Positions 16,782 to 27,673 of a DNA stretch of 64,000 nucleotides are shown here, piece by piece. A program made the position numbers and the translations under genes. Position 1 is the stretch's first letter. Each line of letters starts with the position of its first letter. The stretch covers positions 2,953,482-3,017,481 of the forward strand of contig NZ_JH636049.1 in assembly GCF_000258175.1 (NCBI RefSeq), given 5' to 3'. The DNA comes from Saccharomonospora xinjiangensis XJ-54 (GTDB taxonomy: Bacteria > Actinomycetota > Actinomycetes > Mycobacteriales > Pseudonocardiaceae). The notes beneath the pieces are model-generated. The model searched no databases and was not told the origin of the DNA. It saw only the letters and a program-made list of their open reading frames with translations.

Positions 16782-16817
16782 CAGTGCACCAGAAGAAGAT
16801 CGAGTCCAGGTGCACTG
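16782..16817. promoter_or_regulatory. 9-bp inverted repeat in the leader of the sulfoquinovose synthase gene
   Basis: CAGTGCACC at 16782-16790 and its exact complement GGTGCACTG at 16809-16817 are separated by 18 bp, in the gap between the divergent gtrA-like and sqdB genes and 30 bp before the sqdB start. It could be a dimeric repressor site or a leader hairpin. Confidence 0.6.
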
Positions 16818-16825
16818 TCAAGTAA

Positions 16826-18001
<1,176 letters not shown>

Positions 18002-18013
18002 CCTGAGTCAGGT

Positions 18014-18056
18014 GTCCGCAGCCTGCGCGTGGGAAACCGCGTCGCAGGCTGCGGAC
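18014..18056. terminator. Hairpin between convergent sqdB and sepH, possibly a minimal repeat-family member
   Basis: GTCCGCAGCCTGCG (18014-18027) pairs perfectly with CGCAGGCTGCGGAC (18043-18056) around a 15-nt loop. It sits in the convergent gap after sqdB, so terminator is the simplest reading. The outer sequence GTGTCCGCA...TGCGGAC resembles the ends of the 21-bp repeat elements. Confidence 0.75.
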
Positions 18057-18112
18057 CCGTGTGCGTGGCAGGTGGGATACGCCAAGCCGGGTTGTCAGGC
18101 TCAGCATCATGC

Positions 18113-18997
18113 TCAGCCTCGTTGGCTGCGCACTCCGAGCAGGACGTCCTCCCACGCGGGCACGGTGGGATGTCCCTTCTTGCCGCGTGCCGTGGTGGCC
18201 GCCGTCGGCTGTTCGGGCACAAGGCCGCCGCCAGCCTGCCTCGCGGGCAACGGCGACGACGTGTGGGACGTGCCGTCCCCGGTGTCCTCAGCGTCCTCGA
18301 TGGGCGAGGGGATGGGAGCCTCGATCACCGTGGCTCCCACACGCGAAGGCAGATCCGCCACCTCACCGGTGTCGCGCTGGACGTCGTCACGCTGACCGAC
18401 CGCCCTCGGCGCGCGGTGCGATTCGGGGTCGAGCAGCGTCTCCGCCAGCTCGTCGAGTGCTGCGACGGTGCCGCCGTGAGCGCCGGGGGAGAAGGTCCAC
18501 CGTGCCCTGTTGTCCGAGCGGCCCGCGGTCCAGGTGAGGCCGACGATCCACTTTCCCTCGTCGGAGCGCCATGCGTCCCAGCTCGCCTGCGTGTAGTCCT
18601 GCCCGCGCAGCGCGAAGGAGTGAGCGACGATCTCGCCGAGTGTCCGCACGTCGGGGCCGTCCTCACGAGCCGGGTGAGCCCGCTGTGCCAGCTCGGCTGT
18701 GCGGGCCCGCTCGGCCAGCACCGGGTAGGCGAACCGTTCGACCCTGGCCGGGGACATGCCCGCGGCGGACGCGACCTCCTCGACGGACTCTCCCGCCCGG
18801 ATGCGGGCCTGGATCTCGCGTGGGCGCATCGTGTTCTCCTGCTCGATCTCGATCTGGCCGAGCCGGGCGATGTCACCACGTGCTGCCGCGCGCAGCCGTT
18901 CGTCAGCAGGCAGGAGGAATCGCTCGCGGCGCTCAGGGTCTTCGCACACGATGGACTTGCCGTCCTCGTGCAACCCGACCACTCGTAGCGTTCGCAT
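18113..18997 (-). CDS. sepH: SepH cell-division regulator (DUF3071)
   Basis: A 294-residue protein. The N-terminal domain begins MRTLRVVGLHEDGKSIVCED and contains a helix-turn-helix-like region, RPREIQARIRAGESVEEVASAAGMSPARVERFAYPVLAERAR (about 57-98). Further conserved segments are EIVAHSFALRGQDYTQASWDAWRSDEGKWIV and ARWTFSPGAHGGTVAALDELA. A disordered Ala/Pro/Asp-rich linker and the basic end GKKGHPTVPAWEDVLLG follow. In Streptomyces and mycobacteria SepH binds FtsZ and promotes filament assembly at the division site; the mycobacterial gene is Rv0883c. ATG at 18997 follows GGAGGCGGGA. The serC gene lies upstream on the same strand, 181 bp away, as in M. tuberculosis. Confidence 0.93.
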   Translation of the reverse strand: MRTLRVVGLHEDGKSIVCEDPERRERFLLPADERLRAAARGDIARLGQIEIEQENTMRPREIQARIRAGESVEEVASAAGMSPARVERFAYPVLAERARTAELAQRAHPAREDGPDVRTLGEIVAHSFALRGQDYTQASWDAWRSDEGKWIVGLTWTAGRSDNRARWTFSPGAHGGTVAALDELAETLLDPESHRAPRAVGQRDDVQRDTGEVADLPSRVGATVIEAPIPSPIEDAEDTGDGTSHTSSPLPARQAGGGLVPEQPTAATTARGKKGHPTVPAWEDVLLGVRSQRG

Positions 18998-19178
18998 TCC
19001 CGCCTCCGAAAGACATCACCTGTGTGGGTGTCCACGGTAGAACGGCGCGTCGCCTTGACGGGTGAGGCGCGCCGGACTCCCTGTACATCCGTGATCGATC
19101 GTGCTCGATACGGCCCACAAGCCAGTGCCGACGCGCCGGACTACCCACTTCTCAATCAGGCGAATCTCTTGATCACGC

Positions 19179-20360
<1,182 letters not shown>

Positions 20361-21734
20361 TCACCCCTCGGACGGGGCCTGCGCGCTCGGCTGCCATCCG
20401 CGCTCATCGACACCTCCGGGGACGGGCGCGCTCGGGTCGTAGGGCGTGCGCGTGAACACGAAGGTGGCGAGGTCGAGGTGGTGCGGCTTGCCGTCGGCGG
20501 CCCTCACCACGGTGAGTGTCTCACCGGCGTAGTAGCCGTCGAGGCCGAGCCAGCGGTCCTCGCCGAGAGGCCGGAATCGAGACCCTCGGCCTGCGCCCGT
20601 GGCGGGATTCAGGTCGAGCCAGCCGTTCGGCAGCACCCTGAGGTGGTACGGCGAGGGACCCCAGTGCCACAGCCCGGTGAGGTCGAGCAGCGCGGGCTCG
20701 ATCGGCGAAGGCCGCCACTCGGCGGGCAGCGGAGGTTCGTAGTCGTCGGCCATCGCGATGAGATCGTTCGTGAGCGAGAGGATGCCGACACCCGATGTCG
20801 TGTTGGCGAACGCGACGGCGCCGGTGCGGGTGGCCGGGTCGATCATCGTGCAGGCGAGGAAGCCCGGCATCGACCCGGTGTGTCCTGCGAGGCGCTTGCC
20901 GTTCGCGTGGACGAGCTGGAGACCGAGCCCGTAGCCGGAGGTCCACGCGCCGCTGTCGTCGATCACCGCGGCCTCGCGCATCTCCGCCACCGTGTCGGAA
21001 TGCAGGACCTCTCCGGTGTCGCCGCCGACGAAGGCGGTCCAGCGCGCGAGGTCCTCGACGCAGGACCACAGCTGACCCGCGGGTGCCATGGCTCCCGCGT
21101 CGTGCTCCGGCTCGGGAAGGACGACGTCGGCGAAGGGGTGCACCGCGTAGCCCGTCGCATGCCTGCCGTCGGGGCGGTCCGTGGTGTGGGACATCGAGAG
21201 CGGCTGGAGGATCTCGCGCCGGACGGCGTCGAGCCACGTGGTGCCCCGCAGTCTGGCGACCAATTCGCCGAGCACGCCGTAGCCGACGTTGGAGTAGTGA
21301 AACCGCCGTCCCGCACGGTGCTTGACCTCGTCGGGCCCGAGGCTCGCGTTCAGTTCGGCCCACGTACCTCCCGGTGTGCGTTCCCACCACGCTCCCGGCG
21401 ACTCCGAGGTGAGCCCGCTGGTGTGGGCGAGCAGTTGGGCCACGGTCACGTCGCCGAAGTCGGTGCCCGGCACGTGGGTGTCGATCGGGTCGCCAAGGCG
21501 CAGCCTCCCCTCGTCGCGCAGCCGCATGACCACGGCGGCGACGAGTGACTTGGTGATCGAGCCGATGCGGTACTGCGTGAGGTTGTCGGGCGCTGCCGAA
21601 CCCACCTCGCCACGCGCGGCCGACCAGACGAGTTCGCCGTCGCGGATCACGGCGGCCACGAGGGACGGCGCGCGGCCGGACACCTGTTCGGTGGCCACGC
21701 GGCGGAGCAGAGCGAGTTCGGTGGTTGGCAGCAT
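20361..21734 (-). CDS. Serine hydrolase (class C beta-lactamase/esterase family)
   Basis: A 457-residue protein with the three catalytic motifs of the penicillin-binding-protein-like fold: SITK (Ser-xx-Lys, in YRIGSITKSLVAAVVMRL, about 57-74), the Tyr-x-Asn YSNVGYG (about 147-153) and HTG (KRLAGHTGSMPGFL, about 285-298). The last 110 residues form an extra C-terminal beta domain often seen in esterase-type members (LTGLWHWGPSPYHLRV). No signal peptide is present, so it is probably cytoplasmic, which argues against a secreted beta-lactamase. The frame remains open far upstream but that is a GC-rich shadow; ATG at 21734 is supported by domain length. It lies 5 bp from the stop of the upstream lactate permease and is likely co-transcribed with it. 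Confidence 0.88.
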   Translation of the reverse strand: MLPTTELALLRRVATEQVSGRAPSLVAAVIRDGELVWSAARGEVGSAAPDNLTQYRIGSITKSLVAAVVMRLRDEGRLRLGDPIDTHVPGTDFGDVTVAQLLAHTSGLTSESPGAWWERTPGGTWAELNASLGPDEVKHRAGRRFHYSNVGYGVLGELVARLRGTTWLDAVRREILQPLSMSHTTDRPDGRHATGYAVHPFADVVLPEPEHDAGAMAPAGQLWSCVEDLARWTAFVGGDTGEVLHSDTVAEMREAAVIDDSGAWTSGYGLGLQLVHANGKRLAGHTGSMPGFLACTMIDPATRTGAVAFANTTSGVGILSLTNDLIAMADDYEPPLPAEWRPSPIEPALLDLTGLWHWGPSPYHLRVLPNGWLDLNPATGAGRGSRFRPLGEDRWLGLDGYYAGETLTVVRAADGKPHHLDLATFVFTRTPYDPSAPVPGGVDERGWQPSAQAPSEG

Positions 21735-21739
21735 GCGGG

Positions 21740-23566
21740 CTATTCTGCCGCGCGGTCTCGCGTGTGGGGCGACTGCCCGGATCGTAACCGGTGGATCACC
21801 AGACCGACGGCGGCGAGCAGCAGGGTGAGCAGCACGGTGCCGAGGTTGAGGCCGAGCCCGTTCGTGAACACGAAGGTGAGGGCTCCGGCGAAAAGGCAGT
21901 AGTAGATCATTGGGATGATCGTTTTGCGAATGGTCTCGCCTTCCCTGCCCAGCAGGCCGACGGTGGCCGACGCCGCGACGACGTTGTGGACCGTGATCAT
22001 GTTGCCTGCGGCGCCCCCGACGGCCTGTCCTGCCACGATGCGCTCCGGTGTCACGCCGATCTGCTCGGCGGTGGAGAACTGGAACAACGAGAACATCAGG
22101 TTGCTCACGGTGTTGCTCCCCGCGACGAAGGCACCGAGCGCGCCGATCCACGGTGTCAGCACCGGCCAGGCGTCGCCGACGGCCGAGGCCGCGCCGTCGG
22201 CGAGGGTCAGCGGCATGCTCTCGAATCCGCTGGAGTTGTCGCCGGAGTTGATGAACACCCGCACGAGCGGCAGCGCGAACAACAGGGCCACGGCGGTGCC
22301 CGCGAGTTGCCTGCCCGCGACCTTCCACGACGCGGCGATCTGCGCACGGGTCATGCGGTGCAGCGCGTAGGCGGACACACTCGCCACGATGAAGACGAAT
22401 CCGGGCAGGTAGAACGGTTGGAGGCTCTCGTCGATGCCGGTGCCGAGGATGGCGTCGAAGTCGAGGGACAACCCGGTGAGGAAGTCGGTGAGCGGGGTGA
22501 CGGTCCTCGTCAGCACGAGCAGGGCCGCCACGAGCAGGTAGGGCGCCCAGGCGCGTGCCGGGTGCATCCGGCGGCCCGCGACGCCGGTCTCCGGGGTCAC
22601 CGTTCCGGTCCAGCCCGGCAGCCAGCTCTCCCGAGGAGCGAAGTCCCACGGTTGCTTCGGCAGGAAGAGGCCCCTGCGAGCGGCGGTGACCACGACGGCC
22701 AGCCCGGCGAGACCGCCGAGCAGTGACGGGAACTCGGGGCCGAGCACCGCCGCGACCACGACGTAGGGCACCGTCATCGCCAGCGCCGAGAAGAGGGCGA
22801 ACTTCCACACGCCGAGCCCGTCGGCGAACCTCGCCGCCCTCGGCCTGTCGGCCGCCCCGAAGAATCCGGTCAGCAGGCACACCAGCATGAGCGGCAGGAG
22901 TGTGCCGATCAGGGCGTGGACGACGGCGGCGTCGAGCGCGATGCTCGCGATGTAGTCGGGCATCGAAAGGCCCAGTGCCGAGGCGCGCTCCTCGACGGCG
23001 GGACTGCCGCCGAGCCCGTCGGTGACGCCGACGAGGATGGGGGTGCCGACGGCGCCGAACGTCACCGGAGTGCTCTGGATGACCAACCCGACGAGCACGG
23101 CGGCCATCGCGGGGAAGCCGAGGGCGAGCAGCAGCGGCGCGACGACGGCGGCCGGGGTGCCGAACCCGGAAGCGCCCTCGATGAAGCTGCCGAACAGCCA
23201 GCCGATGATCACGGCCTGGACGCGGCGATCGGGACTGATGTCGGTGAAGGTCGCGCGGATGGTGGCGAGCGCGCCGCTTCCGGACAGCGTGCCGAGCAGC
23301 AGCAACGCGCCGAAGACGATGTAGAGCAGCCCGATCGCCAGCACGAGCCCTTCGATGCTCGACGCGGCGATGACGACCGGCTCGACACGCCACACGAACG
23401 CGGCGATGCCCACGACGACGGCGAAGCCGACGGGCATCGCGTACTTGGCAGGCCAGCGAAGGCCGACGAGGAGGAAGCCGACGATCGCGATGGGGGTCAG
23501 CGCGACCAGACTCAGCACTGCCAGGTTGTCCGTGGCCGCGGCTGTGTCCATGCCCGTGTCGCCCAT
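21740..23566 (-). CDS. L-lactate/glycolate permease, LctP family
   Basis: About 608 residues with some 13 or more membrane helices. Typical LctP stretches are [93 protein letters not shown] and [30 protein letters not shown]. The family imports lactate or glycolate with protons. ATG at 23566 is chosen; a TTG at 23614 would add 16 Arg/His-rich residues and ATG at 23551 is also possible. It appears to be in one transcript with the serine hydrolase gene. The 160-bp upstream gap contains a direct repeat TGTTAC but no regulator site I can name. Confidence 0.9.
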   Translation of the reverse strand: MGDTGMDTAAATDNLAVLSLVALTPIAIVGFLLVGLRWPAKYAMPVGFAVVVGIAAFVWRVEPVVIAASSIEGLVLAIGLLYIVFGALLLLGTLSGSGALATIRATFTDISPDRRVQAVIIGWLFGSFIEGASGFGTPAAVVAPLLLALGFPAMAAVLVGLVIQSTPVTFGAVGTPILVGVTDGLGGSPAVEERASALGLSMPDYIASIALDAAVVHALIGTLLPLMLVCLLTGFFGAADRPRAARFADGLGVWKFALFSALAMTVPYVVVAAVLGPEFPSLLGGLAGLAVVVTAARRGLFLPKQPWDFAPRESWLPGWTGTVTPETGVAGRRMHPARAWAPYLLVAALLVLTRTVTPLTDFLTGLSLDFDAILGTGIDESLQPFYLPGFVFIVASVSAYALHRMTRAQIAASWKVAGRQLAGTAVALLFALPLVRVFINSGDNSSGFESMPLTLADGAASAVGDAWPVLTPWIGALGAFVAGSNTVSNLMFSLFQFSTAEQIGVTPERIVAGQAVGGAAGNMITVHNVVAASATVGLLGREGETIRKTIIPMIYYCLFAGALTFVFTNGLGLNLGTVLLTLLLAAVGLVIHRLRSGQSPHTRDRAAE

Positions 23567-23726
23567 GTCCTGCCCGCCCCGCCTTCGTCGGTGGTTCAGG
23601 TGCCCTTCCGCCAAGCGAAATATGTCGTCCGCTCTCGCGCGGTGTTACCGGGATCACACAGTGTTACAGCGGGCATGATCTTCGTCAATAGTTCGAGTGG
23701 CGAACGGACCGCCATAGCATGAGCCG

Positions 23727-25430
23727 ATGCGAACGACGGTGACGACCAGCGACGGTGTGCGGCTGTCGGTGCGGGTGCGCGGTCCCGAACACGCTCCGAC
23801 GCTGGTGTGCGTGCACGGATACCCCGACAACGCGACGCTGTGGGACGGCGTCGTGGCCCACCTGCCGGACGACCTGCGGGTGGTCACGTACGACGTGCGC
23901 GGCGCGGGGCAGTCCGATCGGCCTCGCGCCCGCGAGGCGTACCGCCTCGACCGGCTCGCCGAGGATCTACGGGCGGTGGTGGACGCCACCTCGCCACGGC
24001 GTCCTGTCCACCTGCTCGCCCACGACTGGGGCTCCATCCAGGCGTGGCACGCGATCGCGGGACCGTGGCTGCCCGGCAGGGTCGCGTCGTTCACCTCGAT
24101 CTCCGGTCCCTCGCTCGACCACGCCGCTCGCTGGCTGCGGTCGGGCCTGCGGCGACCGGGAACGCTCGGTGCGGTGCTCGCCCAGCTGGCGAAATCGTCC
24201 TACCTCGCGTTCTTCCGAATGCCGGTGCTGCCGGAACTGGCCTGGCGCACGGGCATCGCCTCCGCCGTACTGCGCAGGCGAGAGCCTGCGGAGAACGCAC
24301 CCGTGACGGCCGACGCCGTCTTCGGCCTCAACCTGTACCGGGCGAACATCCGTGCCGGTGAGCGGCGCAGGCCGGTCCCCGTCGATGTTCCGGTTCAGGT
24401 GCTCGCGCCGCGCGACGACCCGTTCGTCGGCGTGCCGTTGCAGACGGAGGTGGCGGAGCTGGCGCCGAACCTCAGGGTGCGGCGCATCCCCGGCGGCCAC
24501 TGGGTCGTGCGCTCCGATGCGGCACGGGTGGCCTCGGCGACGGCCGAGTTCGTCGCGCACGTCGAGGGTGGAGCGGAAACGCGGGCGCTGAGGAGGGCGC
24601 GCAGGGCAGCGTTGCGCGTCGGCAGGTTCGACGGACGGCTCGTGGTCGTCACCGGTGCGGCGAGGGGTATCGGCAAGGCCACGGCGCTGGCCTTCGCGAG
24701 AGAAGGCGCCGATCTCGTGCTCGCCGACGTCGATGCCGAGTCACTCGCCGAGACGGCCCACACCGTGCGGTCGGCAGGGGTGACGGTGGCGGCACACCAC
24801 GTCGATGTCGCCGACGGGGAGGCCATGCGGGCCTTCGCCGATGCCGTCGTCCGCGACCTCGGTGTGCCCGACGTGGTGGTGAACAACGCGGGCATCGGGA
24901 TGGCCGGGCCGCTTCTCGACACGACGGAGGAGGAGTGGAGGCGGCTGCTCGACGTGAACTTCTGGGGTGTGCTGCACGGATGCAGGCTCTTCGCGCCGCA
25001 CATGGTGGCCAGGGGCGAGGGCGGCCACCTCGTCAATCTCGCGTCGATGGCGGCGTTCCTGCCCAACCCCATGCTGCCCGCGTACTCCACCGTCAAGTCG
25101 GCCGTGCTGATGCTGTCGGAGTCGCTGCGAGCTGAACTCGCCGCGTCGGACGTCGGGGTCAGCGCCGTGTGTCCCGGATTCGTCGCCACTGACATCGTCG
25201 CCTCGACACGTTTCACCGGCACCGACGACGCGGAGCAGCAGCGCAGGAGGCAGCGTGCCCAGCGCTTCTACACCGCGCGCAACGCCCGTCCGGAACTCGT
25301 GGCGAAGGATGTGCTGCGGGCCGTGGAGAACGACCTGCCTGTGGTGACACCCACCGCGGAGGCGAAGGCCGCGCGCCTGCTCGCCCGCTGGGCTCCGGGG
25401 CTCGTGCGCGCAGCCTTGCGCCGGGTCTGA
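23727..25430 (+). CDS. ephD: EphD-like fusion: epoxide-hydrolase-type alpha/beta hydrolase plus short-chain dehydrogenase
   Basis: A 567-residue two-domain enzyme. Residues 1 to about 290 are an alpha/beta hydrolase with VCVHGYPDNATLWDGV (oxyanion region), YDVRGAGQSDRP and the Asp nucleophile in LLAHDWGSIQAWH, ending with IPGGHWVVR (catalytic His). Residues from about 303 are a classical SDR with VVVTGAARGIGKATA, VVNNAGIGMAGP, NLASMAAFLPNP and the active-site YSTVK. The same arrangement occurs in M. tuberculosis EphD (Rv2214c, about 590 aa), implicated in lipid epoxide/mycolate metabolism. The substrate here is unknown. It ends 4 bp before the convergent citrate synthase gene ends. Confidence 0.9.
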   Translation: MRTTVTTSDGVRLSVRVRGPEHAPTLVCVHGYPDNATLWDGVVAHLPDDLRVVTYDVRGAGQSDRPRAREAYRLDRLAEDLRAVVDATSPRRPVHLLAHDWGSIQAWHAIAGPWLPGRVASFTSISGPSLDHAARWLRSGLRRPGTLGAVLAQLAKSSYLAFFRMPVLPELAWRTGIASAVLRRREPAENAPVTADAVFGLNLYRANIRAGERRRPVPVDVPVQVLAPRDDPFVGVPLQTEVAELAPNLRVRRIPGGHWVVRSDAARVASATAEFVAHVEGGAETRALRRARRAALRVGRFDGRLVVVTGAARGIGKATALAFAREGADLVLADVDAESLAETAHTVRSAGVTVAAHHVDVADGEAMRAFADAVVRDLGVPDVVVNNAGIGMAGPLLDTTEEEWRRLLDVNFWGVLHGCRLFAPHMVARGEGGHLVNLASMAAFLPNPMLPAYSTVKSAVLMLSESLRAELAASDVGVSAVCPGFVATDIVASTRFTGTDDAEQQRRRQRAQRFYTARNARPELVAKDVLRAVENDLPVVTPTAEAKAARLLARWAPGLVRAALRRV

Positions 25431-25434
25431 AGCG

Positions 25435-26613
25435 TCAGGCTCCTGTGGCTCCTGCCACCCGATCCCAGCCGCGCACCTCGCGCGGGGCCCGTGGACCGGG
25501 GCCGACGTAGCTCGCCGAGGGCCGCACAAGCCTGCCCGTGCGCTTCTGCTCCAGGATGTGGGCGGCCCAGCCCGCTGTCCGTGCCGCCGTGAACATCGCG
25601 GGCATCATGGCGGGGGGCACCTCGGCGAAATCGAGGATCACCGCGGCCCAGAACTCGACGTTGGTCTCGATGGCCCTGTCCGGCCGCCGTTCGCGCAGCT
25701 CCGCGAGCGCGGCCTGTTCGAGCTGGGCCGCCACCTCGTACCGCTTCGCGTTCAATTCCCGGCAGGTGCGCCGCAGCACCCTCGCCCTCGGGTCCTCGGC
25801 GCGGTACACACGGTGCCCGAAGCCCATCAGCCGTTCCTTCTTGTCGAGGATGCTCTTCACGACGGCGCGCGCGTCGCCGGTGCGTTCGACCTCCTCGATC
25901 ATCGGAAGCACCCGCGCAGGCGCGCCACCGTGCAGCGGGCCCGACATGGCTCCGATGGCGCCGGAGAACGCCGCGGCGACGTCGGCTCCCGTCGAGGCGA
26001 TCACCCGCGCGGTGAAGGTGGACGCGTTGAGCCCGTGCTCCGCGGCCGAGACCCAGTAGGCGTCGAGCGCCTTCACGTGAGCGGGGTCGGGCTCGCCTCG
26101 CCAGCGGACCAGGAATCGTTCTGTGGTGCCTTCGGCCTCCGCGACGCGGGACTCCGGCACGGCGGGAAGGTCGGGGCGGAGGCTGCCGCGCGCCGACTGC
26201 GCGATGAACGATAGAGCGGTGGCGGACACGCGCGCGACCTGCTCGCGGGCGTCGGCATCGGAGATGTCGAGCAGCGGGCCGAGACCCCATCGCGGGGCGA
26301 GCGCGGGCAGCGCCGACTGGACGTCAGCGCGTACGTCGCCGCTGCGGACGGGAATGGGAAACGGTTCGTCGGCGGTCGGCCCGGTTTCGAAATGGCCATC
26401 GACAAGCAACCCCCAGACGTCGCCGAAGCCGACCGCGCCCGCCAGTTCTTCGATGTCAACGCCGCGATAACGCAGCGCTCCTCCGTCTCGGTCGGGTTCG
26501 GCGATCTCGGTGCGGAACGCGACAACGCCTTCGAGGCCGGGGCGGAAACCGTCGTCCGGTTCGCCGGCCCCCGCCGCGCCTGTCGTCTGCCCGCTCGTCG
26601 AGGTGGATGTCAT
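25435..26613 (-). CDS. citA: Citrate synthase 2 (CitA-like, Rv0889c type)
   Basis: A 392-residue short-type citrate synthase. FRPGLEGVVAFRTEIAEPDRDGGALRYRGVDIEELA is the N-terminal signature of this class. The active-site His lie in AAEHGLNAST and SGPLHGGAPARVL, and MGFGHRVYRAEDPRAR and ETNVEFWAAVILDFAEVPPAMM carry the substrate arginine and catalytic acid regions. ATG at 26613 follows AAAGG with 8-nt spacing; 16 further in-frame residues upstream are discarded. A second, long-type citrate synthase gene (gltA) lies at 34325, as in mycobacteria. This gene is divergent from pdxH across a 269-bp A/T-richer gap in which I see no recognisable operator. Confidence 0.93.
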   Translation of the reverse strand: MTSTSTSGQTTGAAGAGEPDDGFRPGLEGVVAFRTEIAEPDRDGGALRYRGVDIEELAGAVGFGDVWGLLVDGHFETGPTADEPFPIPVRSGDVRADVQSALPALAPRWGLGPLLDISDADAREQVARVSATALSFIAQSARGSLRPDLPAVPESRVAEAEGTTERFLVRWRGEPDPAHVKALDAYWVSAAEHGLNASTFTARVIASTGADVAAAFSGAIGAMSGPLHGGAPARVLPMIEEVERTGDARAVVKSILDKKERLMGFGHRVYRAEDPRARVLRRTCRELNAKRYEVAAQLEQAALAELRERRPDRAIETNVEFWAAVILDFAEVPPAMMPAMFTAARTAGWAAHILEQKRTGRLVRPSASYVGPGPRAPREVRGWDRVAGATGA

Positions 26614-26882
26614 GGCGTGGACCTTTCGTGCGAGTCGGTCTTCACTGGCGCGGGAGGTCACGCTTCACACGCCTCGTCGCGCGTAGGCAAGTGACTTTGC
26701 CCGTGTTACTGAGAGGTAGCAATCAAAACGACGGTGGTTTCGGTCACGATTCCGAGAACGATTCAGAATTCGCTTCTCCTCGCTGAGTGGGCCCAGTCAC
26801 CATTCACGCACTTTCGCGTCCCTGTGAGACCATTTACCGTCGGCCACAAGCCGGGGAGATCAGGTAGGTGCGGGAGGTTGCG

Positions 26883-27599
26883 ATGACCGAAGTCGGGAAC
26901 GGCGCTGAGAACGTGCGTGACACGGATGTCAACGCTGCCGACGGCCTCGTCGATGTCGCTGTGCGACTACCCGCCATGCGGGTCGCCTACAACGGCGGCT
27001 CTCTCGACGAGTCGGATCTCGCGCCGACCTGGACCGAGCAGCTTCAGCGCTGGCTCGACGAGGCGCTCGCACACGGCCTTCCCGAGCCCAACGCCATGGT
27101 GCTGGCCACGGCCGACGCCGACGGCCTCCCCTCCTCACGCACGGTGCTGTGCAAGGGGCTCGACGCGCGCGGCATCGTTTTCTACACCAACTACACCTCC
27201 GCGAAGAGCCACGACCTCACGGTGACGCGGTATGCGTCCGCCACATTCCCCTGGTACCCGCTGCACCGGCAGGTGCACGTCCGGGGCGAGGTGGAGAAGG
27301 TGGGCCCCGCGGAGACGGCGGAGTACTGGGCGACGAGGCCGCGCGGTTCGCAGCTCGGTGCGTGGGCGTCGCCGCAGTCGCAGGTCGTCGATGGCAGGCG
27401 TGACCTCGACACCGCGTTGAGGGCCATCGAGCGCCGGTTCCACGACGTCGAGCGGATTCCGGTGCCGCCACACTGGGGTGGCTGGCGTATCCGGCCCGAG
27501 GTGGTCGAGTTCTGGCAGGGCAGGCAGGACCGGCTCCACGACCGGCTGCGTTTCGTCCGCACCGAGGACGGCTGGCGGGTTCGCCGCGTCGCCCCCTGA
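26883..27599 (+). CDS. pdxH: Pyridoxamine/pyridoxine 5'-phosphate oxidase
   Basis: A 238-residue FMN enzyme that makes pyridoxal 5'-phosphate. MRVAYNGGSLDESDLAPTW is the N-terminal signature, NAMVLATADADGLPSSRTVLCKGLD and FYTNYTSAKSHDL bind FMN, and the C-terminal PPHWGGWRIRPEVVEFWQGRQDRLHDRL is the PdxH family signature. ATG at 26883 has GGGAGG 5 nt upstream; an in-frame GTG at 26868 is less likely. The N-terminal 25 residues are a variable lead. Length is normal (about 215-240 aa). Confidence 0.96.
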   Translation: MTEVGNGAENVRDTDVNAADGLVDVAVRLPAMRVAYNGGSLDESDLAPTWTEQLQRWLDEALAHGLPEPNAMVLATADADGLPSSRTVLCKGLDARGIVFYTNYTSAKSHDLTVTRYASATFPWYPLHRQVHVRGEVEKVGPAETAEYWATRPRGSQLGAWASPQSQVVDGRRDLDTALRAIERRFHDVERIPVPPHWGGWRIRPEVVEFWQGRQDRLHDRLRFVRTEDGWRVRRVAP

Positions 27600-27673
27600 G
27601 CCCGCGCGAGTGTCCGGTCGCGGGTAGGGCGACGCCGACGAGACCAGGTCGTTAGCTCGGCTAAGCTTCGCCC

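Noticed and set aside
20361-23657. A 1098-residue continuous minus-strand frame covering the serine hydrolase and the lactate permease
   Set aside because: Only the part from 21734 down encodes a recognisable protein. Upstream of that the frame is Arg/Gly/His-rich and antiparallel to codon use of the permease, which has clear membrane helices in another frame.
26614-26882. A riboswitch or regulator site between citA and pdxH
   Set aside because: The gap is A/T-richer with several TTTGCC/GGTAGCAA-like words, but no conserved aptamer core or clear palindrome could be identified by eye.
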